Assembly: GCA_030427965.1 (NCBI GenBank)
Contig: JAUICD010000004.1
Span: forward strand, 1-64,000
DNA: 64,000 nt
Reading direction: 5' to 3'
Origin: Bdellovibrionia bacterium
GTDB lineage: Bacteria; Bdellovibrionota; Bdellovibrionia; Bdellovibrionales; JAUICD01
Below are positions 9,575-18,433 of the stretch, in pieces. Position 1 is the stretch's first letter. The number at the start of each line of letters is the position of its first letter. The position numbers and the translations under genes are program-made. The notes below the pieces were generated by a model that saw nothing but the letters and a program-made list of their open reading frames with translations, did no database searches and was not told where the DNA came from.

Positions 9575-9676
9575 ATGGATATTATGATGAACATTGCCTG
9601 GTTTTTTATAGTGATCCTTGTGATTCTAGAGTGCTTACCTACTTCGAAGACTCATCGAGCCTCAGAAGAAAAATAG
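9575..9676 (+). CDS. 33-residue single-pass membrane peptide
   Basis: ATG 9575 lies three bases after the stop of the preceding gene, with GGGAG at 9564-9568 giving a good ribosome site. The peptide begins MDIMMNIAWFFIVILVILEC, one hydrophobic helix, and ends with a charged tail of about 12 residues. Placement, spacing and ribosome site argue that it is translated as the last gene of the 5257-9676 operon. It has no recognised family. Small membrane peptides in operons often stabilise partner complexes; that role here is inference. Confidence 0.55.
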   Translation: MDIMMNIAWFFIVILVILECLPTSKTHRASEEK

Positions 9677-9703
9677 GAAACTGGCAAAACAAATTGCATT
9701 TAT

Positions 9704-10150
9704 CTATTGAATCCAAGAAGAAAGCATAGAACGTGAGTATGAAGCTCCTTTGATGTGAATGACGTTGGATGTGCGTCTTAGAAATTTTTGATATTCACGT
9801 ATCTGTTTTTTACTTAAGTTATCAGCCAGCGTTTTTTGATAGATCTGTTTTGCTTTTGCTAAGTAAACAGGATCCATTTCATAGTGACTTTCTTCAGGAA
9901 GATCGATTATGGATTGTGTTATGACTTTTAAAAGATCATTTTCAGCTTGAATGACCTTGGACTTTGCTGAGTTTGAGATTCCAAGAGTTATTAGAAACCC
10001 TTCATGGTTTATAATAGATGTAGGGCCTGTGTTGGATTCACTTGCAGGAAGTCGCTTGTTATGGTTTGAATTTGTATGAAAACTCAAACTAAATAGACTT
10101 AGAGATGCACCAAATAGCATGATATATAAAACTCTTTGAATTGGTTCCAT
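9704..10150 (-). CDS. Small exported or membrane-anchored hypothetical protein
   Basis: A 148-residue protein read leftwards, convergent with the preceding operon. ATG 10150 has a strong GGAGGGG ribosome site. An N-terminal hydrophobic stretch (MEPIQRVLYIMLFGASLSLF) acts as signal or anchor, followed by a polar region and a basic C-terminal half (KKQIREYQKFLRRTSN). No domain is recognised. The strong ribosome site and lack of competing frames support it as real. Confidence 0.6.
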   Translation of the reverse strand: MEPIQRVLYIMLFGASLSLFSLSFHTNSNHNKRLPASESNTGPTSIINHEGFLITLGISNSAKSKVIQAENDLLKVITQSIIDLPEESHYEMDPVYLAKAKQIYQKTLADNLSKKQIREYQKFLRRTSNVIHIKGASYSRSMLSSWIQ

Positions 10151-10427
10151 TTACCCCTCCGATATGTTTTTAAAATGCAGATCCCATACCAAAATAATTC
10201 CAAGTGAAACTAAGGGCTTAGAAATGGTGTTTCATTTTGAGAATTTGTCGTAGATCGGGTTTCAATGAATCTTCGACTTGTGTGCCTCTTGGGAGCCTTC
10301 AAGTTATTAAAAATACATGTAAAATCTACCTGTACTTAAAATTGACGTGACTGTTTCGATGATATTCAGTTGGATGAATAATGAACAGGTCCCAATATCC
10401 TTCCAATCTATCTAAGGTGGAGAGAAG

Positions 10428-12122
10428 ATGAAACACTTGTTGCTAGTCCTGGTTTTCCTTTTGGGAGATACTTCTTGGGGAGCGCATTCAGATTCCATTT
10501 CTAAGATGGATTCTTTAGATAAAGCTTCACGGAGAATTTTAGCTTTTGCTAGTCGGAAAAATTTTTTTAATGCTCAAAACTGCAGAGCAGTACTAAAAGA
10601 TATCTACCAGGCTGTTTATAGAATTCCACCAGAACAGTATAAAGATATCGATAAGATCAAAGCTCCCCAAAAGGGAAAGCTCGGAATTCTTGAGAGGTTC
10701 TTTCAAGCGCGTGTTGTTCTTAGAGATCGTCTGTATGCTTTTGTTAAAAACCGTGAGTTCAAAAGCCATGAAGAACTGCGATCTTGTTCCAACATGGTTC
10801 AAATTGCCATTCGAACTTTAAGAAATTGGGAAGAGTATTGGTCTTTTCATGTGATGAGTCGTAATGGTCGTCTTGCTGAACATCCCAGTGTTTTTGACAA
10901 GAAATGGCCATTCACATCATTAAATAAAAAATATGAGAATGAATTCAACGACTTTGGCTTCTTCCGTTCTGGGGATGTTGTTCTCACAAGAGGTGCAAGG
11001 TTCTCAAGTGCTGCGATTTCTCGAATCGGTGCTATAGATAATCAATTTAGTCATTTGGCCATGGTCTATGTTGATGATGGGTCTATAATGAACAACCCTG
11101 GTGGGGTTTACATTGTAGACTCCATTTTTGAAGCAGGTCTGAGGATCATACCAGCTGAACAGTTTTTTTCCGGAAAGAAATCTAGACTTGCGATTTTTCG
11201 TTATAGAAATATTGACTCTGATGGGGTCACGCCAGCTAAAGAAACGGCAAAGCAGGCAGCTAAGTTTTTGGCTCAAAAGGCTGTTGGTCCAACAGTTTGT
11301 TACAACTACTCCATGGACCCTGATCATCCAGAGTGTATGTTTTGTTCACAGTCTGTGGCTATCAGCTATCAGAATGCGTGTTCCAAAGAAAACATTGTGT
11401 GTGATGACCTTCCACTTTACCAGCAAAAAGGAATGCCGAAAATCCCTCTTGTCCACTCTTCTATGGAGGCCAATAAGAATTTTTTAATCGATATTTTAGG
11501 GATTCAATCTCCTTACGTGTTTTCTCCTGCAGATGTTGAAACGGAACCACACTTTGATCTTGTTGCTGAATGGAGAGACTATTCGTTACTTGAAAAGGCG
11601 CGAATAATGGATATGACTCTTACAAAACTCTTTCAGTGGATTGAGCGAGATGGGTATCATATAGGCCATGAAAGAGCAGGGCGTCTTTTTAGTGGGATAG
11701 GTGTTGCTGGAAAAGAAGTCGTCGTGGCTCTTGAGGAATTGCCCCCTGATACTCCAGAGGGATTTATCGAAGCCTCTGTCATGATCTACTTTTTGATGGA
11801 ACATACAGGAACGGGGTTGAATATTGATAAGCTCATTGATCTGCCGGATCAAGTTGAATCTGTTGTGGATCGTGTAAATCGTCATGTGTCTTTGGGCACT
11901 CACTTAACTCGAGCCAATCATGCCAATTTTGAAAGAAAAGGCTATTTTTTAACAGACTATCAAATGGATGTTGTTCTAGAAAGACTTCGTCAGATTGATT
12001 GCAAACGGTTTATTGAAGGTCAGAAGACAGGTTTTCATGATATTTTTCGCCCAGAATTTGATGGCCCAATAGAAGAACAGTGTGACCCCAATCCTATCTA
12101 CAACTACTCGGAGTTATGGTGA
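10428..12122 (+). CDS. Exported YiiX/permuted NlpC-P60-like hydrolase
   Basis: After a signal peptide (MKHLLLVLVFLLGDTSWGA) and a helical region, residues ~178-310 show the circularly permuted papain-like layout of YiiX-type proteins: FRSGDVVLTRG, then a catalytic-type His in FSHLAMVYVDDG (His209), VYIVDSIFEAGLRIIP, and a catalytic-type Cys in MFCSQSV (Cys306). This family includes amidases or lipid/peptidoglycan hydrolases; the substrate here is unknown. The C-terminal 230 residues are an extra helical part. A GGAGAGAAG ribosome site precedes ATG 10428. The stop overlaps the next gene, so the two are coupled. Confidence 0.7.
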   Translation: MKHLLLVLVFLLGDTSWGAHSDSISKMDSLDKASRRILAFASRKNFFNAQNCRAVLKDIYQAVYRIPPEQYKDIDKIKAPQKGKLGILERFFQARVVLRDRLYAFVKNREFKSHEELRSCSNMVQIAIRTLRNWEEYWSFHVMSRNGRLAEHPSVFDKKWPFTSLNKKYENEFNDFGFFRSGDVVLTRGARFSSAAISRIGAIDNQFSHLAMVYVDDGSIMNNPGGVYIVDSIFEAGLRIIPAEQFFSGKKSRLAIFRYRNIDSDGVTPAKETAKQAAKFLAQKAVGPTVCYNYSMDPDHPECMFCSQSVAISYQNACSKENIVCDDLPLYQQKGMPKIPLVHSSMEANKNFLIDILGIQSPYVFSPADVETEPHFDLVAEWRDYSLLEKARIMDMTLTKLFQWIERDGYHIGHERAGRLFSGIGVAGKEVVVALEELPPDTPEGFIEASVMIYFLMEHTGTGLNIDKLIDLPDQVESVVDRVNRHVSLGTHLTRANHANFERKGYFLTDYQMDVVLERLRQIDCKRFIEGQKTGFHDIFRPEFDGPIEEQCDPNPIYNYSELW

Positions 12123-13279
12123 TGAATAAATCGATCGTTTCAATATTGGTTTTATTTTCGGTATCTACGAATGCTCAGGTTCCGCAAGTGGAGGCCTTTC
12201 TTAAAAAGCTCAACGGCATTGAGGGTCGCTCCTACAGTGTTAAAGTTCAAGTGCCACCAAGCGAGGATTTGAGTGTTCGACAAAAAGAGGTTGTGAGCAA
12301 AATGCAGGCAAGTGTCCAAGCTTCTTTGCCTGATCTTTTGCTGGGACTATCCAAAGCTTTGCTACTTGAAAGTGGGGATTCAAAGAAAATTTTGATGACT
12401 CTTTCAAAAGATACGTCAGGAAAACTTATTGAATCGTTAAAAGAATATCGTGAAAACCTAGATGATTCAGATCAATTGACTGTGTCGGCTTACTTTCTGC
12501 CATGGTTGCTGAAAGGTGGAGCCCCTGAAGTGGAAGTCACGGATGATAAAAAATCTTTGATTCCAAAATTGTACGGTGCAGTTCGAGCCGCACAAAACTT
12601 TGGGATTGTTTCCAAGTCACCATATTACTTTACAGGCCTGCATATTCTTGTTCATCTTCAAAAGGGGCAAAGCCGACTTGTTGTTCAAGTCCTTGGTGGT
12701 TTAAAACCAGGCGAGTACGAGTTTGAAAAATCCAATGACCAGGTGAAAATTTCCCATTTGGTTGTTCCTGAATCGGAATCTCCTTCTATGGTTCTTCTAA
12801 ATATGGAACAGTCTTTGGAGGAAAAGGGACTGCCATTATTTGAAATCCGATTTGGTCCTTTTGATGGTATTTCAACAGGACGCATGTTCTCAAGTCTTCC
12901 AGGGTTGTTTCAATCACTGGAAGTTATGATTGGGAGTGAGAAATGCAAATTCAAAGGAGATTCGGTTCCATATCTTAAAGGAACTCTTGCTGAAGGAGCA
13001 TTAAACGTTCCACTTCTTAAGAAGCTTGTTGAAGGACATCGTGTGAACTTTAAGATCTTTGACTTTACAATCCATCCAGAAAGTTTTTTGGTTGAAAATA
13101 TGGATATGAGGCTTTCAATTAAAACTGCAATAGGTGAGTTTGATTGTATCGAGAGAGACGATGTAAAAGAACAATTCAGTGATGAGGTCAACTCTGCTAT
13201 CCAAAGCCAACTTGAAAGTTTGTACTCTCAAGACGATCTAACGGATGATTTGCTTGATTACCTTTATGATTTAAACTAA
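12122..13279 (+). CDS. Exported protein of unknown function coupled to YiiX-like gene
   Basis: ATG 12122 shares one base with the preceding stop (TGATG); GGAG lies eight bases upstream, favouring it over the ATG at 12116. A signal peptide (MNKSIVSILVLFSVSTNAQ) is followed by about 365 residues with no known domain; two Cys near the C-terminal third (KCKF and FDCIE) may pair. Its 3' end overlaps the convergent mtnC by nine bases. Coupling suggests it works with the YiiX-like hydrolase, possibly as partner or inhibitor (inference). Confidence 0.65.
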   Translation: MNKSIVSILVLFSVSTNAQVPQVEAFLKKLNGIEGRSYSVKVQVPPSEDLSVRQKEVVSKMQASVQASLPDLLLGLSKALLLESGDSKKILMTLSKDTSGKLIESLKEYRENLDDSDQLTVSAYFLPWLLKGGAPEVEVTDDKKSLIPKLYGAVRAAQNFGIVSKSPYYFTGLHILVHLQKGQSRLVVQVLGGLKPGEYEFEKSNDQVKISHLVVPESESPSMVLLNMEQSLEEKGLPLFEIRFGPFDGISTGRMFSSLPGLFQSLEVMIGSEKCKFKGDSVPYLKGTLAEGALNVPLLKKLVEGHRVNFKIFDFTIHPESFLVENMDMRLSIKTAIGEFDCIERDDVKEQFSDEVNSAIQSQLESLYSQDDLTDDLLDYLYDLN

Positions 13280-13945
13280 TCCTTCAAGTTCATTAAAAGA
13301 TTCAATAATGGGGAACTTCTCTGTGGCTAGAGTTCCCTCTCTTAAAACTTGAAAGACAAGAAATTTTGCTTGAGCTGCGGCTGTAAGCTCTTCTTCAATA
13401 TCTGAGAGAAAAACAATTTCTTCAGGTGCAATATTTATTTTTTGAGCAATTTTCTGAAAAGATGCCATATCTTTTTTAGAGCCAGTGGAGAGATCAAAGT
13501 AATTGTCAAAAAGTGGAGTGAGATCTCCTTTTTCTGTGTGTGAAAAAAGAAGTTTTTGAGCCTCAATTGAACCAGAGGAATAAATAGAAAGCGAAATGCC
13601 GTTTTCTTTCCAACTCTTCAGTGCTGGTATAACATCTTCATAGATATGAGACTTCAATTCTCCGCTTTCATATCCCGATTTCCAAATCATGCCTTGGATT
13701 TTTTTGAGTTGAGGATGTTTCACATCGTCTTTGATCCACTTTTTTAGTGTTTGAGAAAGATCTGAGAGTGCAATGGATTTTTTGAGTTCTTTTGAAACTT
13801 CCTCAAGAGCGGCTTTGATTTCCACAGAGTTTTGATTCTTTTCTAGAAAAGTATCCATATGCTCAAAAGAATAGGGGAATAAAACGTCATGAACAAAAGA
13901 AACCCTTGTTGTTGTACCCTCAATGTCCAGTAGTGCGGCTTTCAA
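13271..13945 (-). CDS. mtnC: Acireductone synthase (enolase-phosphatase E1)
   Basis: HAD-superfamily enzyme of methionine salvage, converting 2,3-diketo-5-methylthiopentyl-1-phosphate to acireductone. The N-terminal LLDIEGTTT with RVSFVHDVLFPYSFEHM is diagnostic of E1, with IYSSGS and a later FLSDIEEELTAA matching HAD motifs II and IV. At 224 residues it has the usual length. The start is TTG 13945 inside the mtnB stop (TTGA), with AAGGAG seven bases upstream. Last gene of the salvage operon; its end overlaps the convergent exported-protein gene by nine bases. Confidence 0.93.
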   Translation of the reverse strand: MKAALLDIEGTTTRVSFVHDVLFPYSFEHMDTFLEKNQNSVEIKAALEEVSKELKKSIALSDLSQTLKKWIKDDVKHPQLKKIQGMIWKSGYESGELKSHIYEDVIPALKSWKENGISLSIYSSGSIEAQKLLFSHTEKGDLTPLFDNYFDLSTGSKKDMASFQKIAQKINIAPEEIVFLSDIEEELTAAAQAKFLVFQVLREGTLATEKFPIIESFNELEGLV

Positions 13946-14574
13946 ATTTGACTCCTTAGAAATTCACACTCCAATAAAAACTCTGTAGCCTCAACAGTGC
14001 GCTTGGCTGCAGGGATAGATGTTCCCCAACTATAAAGGCCGTGGCCTGCGATAAAAAGACCGTGGATATCATCATTTTTGTCGAGATATTCTGTGAGACT
14101 GTTTGAAAGTTGAGTCATATCTTGGGAGTTTGGAAAAATTGGGAACACAATTTCAGAGTTGTGATCTGTAATTCCCTCCAGTGCTTTTTGCATTTCATAT
14201 CCCTTGATACGGATTTCTCCCTTTTCAAGGTATTTCATTGAAAGCACGGTTGAGAGAGGGGTGTGAACATGAAGTACAGAGTGGGCCTTATCAAAATGCT
14301 TGTAGAGTGCTGTATGAATTAAGGTTTCAGCACTGGGTTGAGCGCCTTCAGGTTCGACCACGCGACCGTCCAATGAGACAACCATCATATTGTCGAGATC
14401 AATATAGTCCTTGTCGACACCAGTTTGGGTGATGATGACAAGATCTTCATTGAGTATTCGAAATGAAAAATTGGAGCTCGTTGCCGGGCACCAGCCTCTT
14501 TGTGAAAAGAGGTAAACTGTCTGAACAAGCTCATCGGCTCTTTTGATTACAGACTCGTGATGAAGCAGGCTCAT
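13942..14574 (-). CDS. mtnB: Methylthioribulose-1-phosphate dehydratase
   Basis: Class II aldolase-fold zinc enzyme dehydrating methylthioribulose-1-phosphate. Visible family motifs are GWCPATSSNFSFR, the QPSAETLIHTALY helix with the catalytic Glu, the zinc-binding HVHTPLS, and HGLYSWG near the C-terminus that supplies the third His. Length (210 residues) is typical. ATG overlaps the mtnD stop (ATGA), and its own stop overlaps mtnC, so the three genes are translationally coupled. Confidence 0.93.
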   Translation of the reverse strand: MSLLHHESVIKRADELVQTVYLFSQRGWCPATSSNFSFRILNEDLVIITQTGVDKDYIDLDNMMVVSLDGRVVEPEGAQPSAETLIHTALYKHFDKAHSVLHVHTPLSTVLSMKYLEKGEIRIKGYEMQKALEGITDHNSEIVFPIFPNSQDMTQLSNSLTEYLDKNDDIHGLFIAGHGLYSWGTSIPAAKRTVEATEFLLECEFLRSQI

Positions 14575-15110
14575 AAAAAATCCTTCTTCGTCCCGGTGTA
14601 ATTCGGGACCCAGCCATCCGTTCCTGAGAAGTATCGAACGGCTTTGATTCTTTTCTTCTCAGTCAGGTGAAACCAATGCTCTGTGTTTTTAGGGACATTG
14701 ATAAATTCTTCGGCTTCAACTTTGAGCTCGACTTGATCTTTTGAAGGAAGGACAAATCCAAATACACCTTCACCGTCCACGATGTATCTCACTTCATCGT
14801 CATCATGTGTGTGACAGGGTTCAAATTTGGCAAGTAGTTCATCGAGGTTTTCAATTTCAGGATGTAAAACAATAAGATCCTGTGATTTGTAGCCAGCTTC
14901 ATTTTTGAGTTTTTCAAAGTAGTGGTTTAAGCTCTTTAAAACAAAGTTCTTTTGATTCTCATTTAGAGTTTCACATGCAAGGTGATCGCGGAGCTCCTTA
15001 GATTCACCGACTGTCCAGTTTGAAATCTGTATGCCTAGAGGTGAGAGTTTTTTTTGAATGTTTTGAATATCTGTGATTGTTTCACCACTTTGTGTTTTAA
15101 GTTCTGCCAT
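14571..15110 (-). CDS. mtnD: Acireductone dioxygenase
   Basis: Cupin metalloenzyme oxidising acireductone to 2-keto-4-methylthiobutyrate (Fe form) in methionine salvage. The metal site is visible as HTHDDDEVRYIVDGEG (two His and one Glu) with the fourth ligand in NTEHWF. Length 179 residues is normal. ATG 15110 shares one base with the upstream aminotransferase stop (TGATG). The metal actually used (Fe or Ni) cannot be read from the sequence. Confidence 0.94.
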   Translation of the reverse strand: MAELKTQSGETITDIQNIQKKLSPLGIQISNWTVGESKELRDHLACETLNENQKNFVLKSLNHYFEKLKNEAGYKSQDLIVLHPEIENLDELLAKFEPCHTHDDDEVRYIVDGEGVFGFVLPSKDQVELKVEAEEFINVPKNTEHWFHLTEKKRIKAVRYFSGTDGWVPNYTGTKKDFL

Positions 15111-16270
15111 CAGTTTTTTCCTCCAAACTGTGAGAGTTTTTCACACGCGCGATTTAATATGTCGTCTTCAACAGAGTAGCAGAATCTTACGTATTTTTCG
15201 CCAAGAACAGAGTTGTAGAATGCGCGTCCTGGTACACTTGCAACTCCAGTTTCTTTTAAAATAGCCATCGCAGCTTCTTTTGAATCGCTAAATTTAAAAC
15301 GAGAAGTGTCGGCCAAAACGTAGTAGGCCCCTTGTGGGACAATTGGTTCAAACCCACCCCTTGTAAGGGCACTACAGATTTGATCTCTTTTTTTAGTAAA
15401 CTCGTCCATTTGATCTTGATAATAACTCTGTGGTGTATCTAAGCCTTTGTAGACAGCGTGTTGTAGCGGTGTTGGGGCGCAAACATAAAATAAATCATTT
15501 GCAAGACCTATTGGGCGAGAGAGTTCTTCAGGGGCAACGACATAACCCAGACGCCACCCGGTGATAGAAAAGGTTTTTGAAAATCCCATAAGACTTACAG
15601 TTCTATCCTGAAATTCTTTGAAAGATGCTGGTGAAAAGTGTTTCCTTTTGTCGTAGCGAAAGTACTCATAGATTTCATCTGATATAAGTAAGAAGTCGTG
15701 TTTATTGGCAAGCTCACCTACAAGACGGATTTCACTTTCTGTCCACATCTTTCCACATGGGTTGGATGGTGTGCATATCATTAAGCCCCGCGTTTTTGGA
15801 GTAATGGCTTCTTTGAGTTTCTCAAAATCAATTTCAAAGTTGGGTCCGTTCATTGGAACAAACTTTGGGATAACTCCAGCAAGAAGTGCTGAATTGAGAT
15901 GATAACCATAATAGGGTTCAAATAAAATGATCTCATCTCCAGGGTCAAAGAGAGACATGAGTGTTGATGAAAATCCTCCCGATGTCCCGGCAGTCACGAC
16001 GATGTTTTTTTCTGGGTCTGCTTGGATTTGATTGTCTCTTTCAAGTTTTAGGGAGAGTTTTTTTCTAAGAGGCTCAAGTCCTGTGGCTGGCGAGTAGGTG
16101 CTGATGCGTTCATTGATAGCTTCAATAGCACCTGATTTAACAAGCTCAGGAGTGGGCATATCACAAATTCCTTGACCCAAATTGATGCCTTGAACTTTGC
16201 TACACTCCAAAGTCATTGCTCGGATATCTGACTGCACCATGTTTCCGATGCGCTGAGAGCCTGTTTTCAT
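15110..16270 (-). CDS. Class I aminotransferase, probably ketomethylthiobutyrate to methionine
   Basis: Fold-type I PLP enzyme: GINLGQGICDMPTPE at the N-terminus, SNPCGKMW, the DEIYEYF loop, and SFSKTFSITGWRLGY with the PLP lysine, then YVRFCYSVED near the end. Heading an operon with mtnD, mtnB and mtnC, it most likely performs the last salvage step, transaminating 2-keto-4-methylthiobutyrate to methionine (inference from context; the fold alone does not set the substrate). I start at ATG 16270, with GGAGG at 16275-16279, rather than ATG 16306, which lacks a ribosome site. An AT-rich TATATAT stretch near 16318-16332 may hold the operon promoter. Confidence 0.85.
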   Translation of the reverse strand: MKTGSQRIGNMVQSDIRAMTLECSKVQGINLGQGICDMPTPELVKSGAIEAINERISTYSPATGLEPLRKKLSLKLERDNQIQADPEKNIVVTAGTSGGFSSTLMSLFDPGDEIILFEPYYGYHLNSALLAGVIPKFVPMNGPNFEIDFEKLKEAITPKTRGLMICTPSNPCGKMWTESEIRLVGELANKHDFLLISDEIYEYFRYDKRKHFSPASFKEFQDRTVSLMGFSKTFSITGWRLGYVVAPEELSRPIGLANDLFYVCAPTPLQHAVYKGLDTPQSYYQDQMDEFTKKRDQICSALTRGGFEPIVPQGAYYVLADTSRFKFSDSKEAAMAILKETGVASVPGRAFYNSVLGEKYVRFCYSVEDDILNRACEKLSQFGGKN

Positions 16271-16397
16271 TTTTCCTCCAATGAGGGGTGAGTTTGTGGG
16301 TCGCATGAAAGCATATATTGGATATATATAGTAGAGAAAAGCCTTAAAAAGTGAATTCCTACTGGCTCCTCAGCAAAGATTTGATAGAGTTGAGGGT

Positions 16398-17087
16398 ATG
16401 AAAATCTACCTTGCAACAGCTCTCATTGTTTTGGCGTCATTTGTCTTTGGGCATCTCAATTTTGAAACTTTATCAAGTGGATACACAGTCGAGGATGGAC
16501 TGATTGAGAGCTCGGGTGCGTTCTTTTTTCTTTTGGCTTCTCTGGTATTTCTTTATAGCTACAGAAAGACTCAGCCGCGCAACCTATTTTTGTTGGGAAT
16601 GGCTCTAGTGCTCTTTTTAGGTTTCGGTGAAGAGATCAGTTGGGGACAACGAATTTTTAATATTGAGACACCAGAGTCTGTGAAAGAAATAAATATACAG
16701 GAAGAGATCAATCTGCATAATCTTGAAATATTCCACAGAAGAGCAAGGGGGGGAGAGAAGACAGGACTTGCACTTCTTTTGAGTATTGAAATGCTCTTTA
16801 ACTTGTTTTGGTTTACACTTTTTATTGCTCTTCCTTTGCTGAATCGGTATGTGCCTTTTATTCAAAAACTTGTGACTCGATTGAGGTTTCCAGTTGGAAC
16901 ACTCCCTATAGGTGCGCTTTTTGTTTTTACCTATATCGTGTTCAAAACATCTGTTGTTGTGACAGAGGGACATCCCTCTAAGTATAACCCCGCCGCTGAG
17001 TTTGGAGAGCTCAAAGAGATGTTCTACGCCCTTTATTTCTTTTATTATGCCCTCAATCAGCAGAGTCAGTTGCTGGCGTCGAAATAG
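16398..17087 (+). CDS. Polytopic membrane protein of GEEISWGQR type
   Basis: A 229-residue inner-membrane protein with about five or six helices. The distinctive signature FGEEISWGQRIF followed by INIQEEINLHNLE sits in the loop after the third helix; this signature recurs in an uncharacterised family I have seen only as hypothetical membrane proteins. Divergent from the methionine-salvage operon, sharing a 127-base region containing both promoters. No function can be assigned. Confidence 0.7.
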   Translation: MKIYLATALIVLASFVFGHLNFETLSSGYTVEDGLIESSGAFFFLLASLVFLYSYRKTQPRNLFLLGMALVLFLGFGEEISWGQRIFNIETPESVKEINIQEEINLHNLEIFHRRARGGEKTGLALLLSIEMLFNLFWFTLFIALPLLNRYVPFIQKLVTRLRFPVGTLPIGALFVFTYIVFKTSVVVTEGHPSKYNPAAEFGELKEMFYALYFFYYALNQQSQLLASK

Positions 17088-17522
17088 TGCTTCTTCTGAC
17101 TTTTTGTAAGAATTGTCTAAATTAGGAGCAAATTCACTGCGGAGCATCTAGAATTTTTTCTCTTAAACAACAGAGCCTCTTTTGATCTTGGCTCCATCTT
17201 TTGGTTTTAAAAATATGGAATTTGCTGTGCCTCGGAATTTTCGACACCAAGTTCAGCTATTGTTAATTTTTCATACACAACTTGAACCGCCGAGTGGTTT
17301 TTTCCTTTAATAAGTTTTTATTATGTGAGGTGCGACACAGTTCGTTTAAAAAAGGTTAATGCCATGTAAACAATAAAGAATCATTATTTTTGATGGTGTC
17401 ATTTTGTCATTGAAAACTCTCCGAAAGCGAACTAAACCCATTCTGCACCTGGCACTCTATTTGTACAGTAGTCCAGTTGGGGGGTGTCTTTTTGCAGACA
17501 TCCAATTTTCTCGGGGGGGAAA
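17088..17522. other. Long intergenic leader before beta-barrel/protease operon
   Basis: 435 bases without a credible gene. It holds a possible intrinsic terminator (17285-17303) and, nearest the next gene, a stem-loop (17477-17505) just above the G-rich ribosome site of the beta-barrel gene. The region is AT-rich between about 17300 and 17420, where a promoter would fit. Confidence 0.5.
17285..17303 (+). terminator. Possible intrinsic terminator
   Basis: AACCGC (17285-17290) pairs with GTGGTT (17294-17299) over a three-base loop, with one G-T pair, and runs into six T. It lies about 200 bases after the membrane-protein gene, so it could end that transcript or act as an attenuator of the next operon. 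Confidence 0.4.
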
Positions 17523-18380
17523 ATGTTTCAAAAATATTTGTATCTTGTAGTTGTCATTCTTTCATTTGCTCAGGCAAAGGCGCAGGACTCTACAGTAAGT
17601 GCTTCTCAAACTTCTAAAGCATCTGTGGAAGAAGTTAAAGAACAAGAAGCGAGGCCGTTGCTAACAACGAGTGTGACGTTTGAGTACTCAACAAACACTC
17701 AACGAACAGCAACGCGAGGTAAGACAGAAGATGGTGCAATTTACCTCCAGCCAATCTTAAATCTTGGAGCAGATTATAAGTTGTCAGTAGTTGGGGCTAT
17801 TACTGAGAATTTTAAGTCAGGTGATCAGCCCAAATTTGCAAACACGAAGATCTATTTTATTTCTCCGAAATGGAAAATCATTGAGGGTTTAAGTTTTAAC
17901 CCACGTGTGGGTGGTTGGGCACCAACAGATCAAGATGCGTATGATGACAAGTCCTATAGAGGAGCGCTCGAACTTGAGCCGCAAGTGGGGTTTGATATAT
18001 CTCATCTTGGAGTGCCAGTTTCAGGGTTTTATAGACTGAGCTTGAGGCAAAATTTTTATCAGTACGATCGGAGCAATACCGGAAAGTCCAATGAAGAGAT
18101 TCGTATTACCAATCGTGTTTCCACATCGGTCTCAATTTTGAATTGGCTTGGAGTTTCTTTGGACGCACGTTTTGTTCAGGGTCAAACGTATAGCAAGGTT
18201 TGGAAAGAAAGATTTTCACTGGGCGAGTCTGTTGATGTTTCACTGTCGGATTCTCTTCAGGTATCAGTTGGGCATGACAATAGTGGAAGTGCTTTTAAGC
18301 CAGATGGGCGTACTTCAAACATTGAGGTCTATGATGAAAGTCAAAGTATTTATTCAGGAGCTGTGACTTACCAGTTTTAA
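17523..18380 (+). CDS. Outer-membrane beta-barrel protein
   Basis: Signal peptide (MFQKYLYLVVVILSFAQAKAQ) and then alternating polar/hydrophobic strands throughout, e.g. SVTFEYSTNT, YKLSVVGAIT, FYRLSLRQNFYQY, ending in SGAVTYQF with the C-terminal Phe typical of outer-membrane barrels. About 264 mature residues would suit a 12-14 strand barrel. ATG 17523 follows a run of seven G three bases upstream; an upstream in-frame GTG at 17484 would spoil the signal peptide. It is followed after 53 bases by the lipoprotein protease gene, probably co-transcribed. Confidence 0.75.
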   Translation: MFQKYLYLVVVILSFAQAKAQDSTVSASQTSKASVEEVKEQEARPLLTTSVTFEYSTNTQRTATRGKTEDGAIYLQPILNLGADYKLSVVGAITENFKSGDQPKFANTKIYFISPKWKIIEGLSFNPRVGGWAPTDQDAYDDKSYRGALELEPQVGFDISHLGVPVSGFYRLSLRQNFYQYDRSNTGKSNEEIRITNRVSTSVSILNWLGVSLDARFVQGQTYSKVWKERFSLGESVDVSLSDSLQVSVGHDNSGSAFKPDGRTSNIEVYDESQSIYSGAVTYQF

Positions 18381-18433
18381 ATATAAAGAATTAAAAAATG
18401 AAAATTAACGGAATTAAGAAAAGGGAGAGGAAA

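Noticed and set aside
16617..17147. 176-codon leftward frame opposite the membrane-protein gene
   Set aside because: Lies opposite a clear polytopic membrane protein; composition is that of an antisense shadow.
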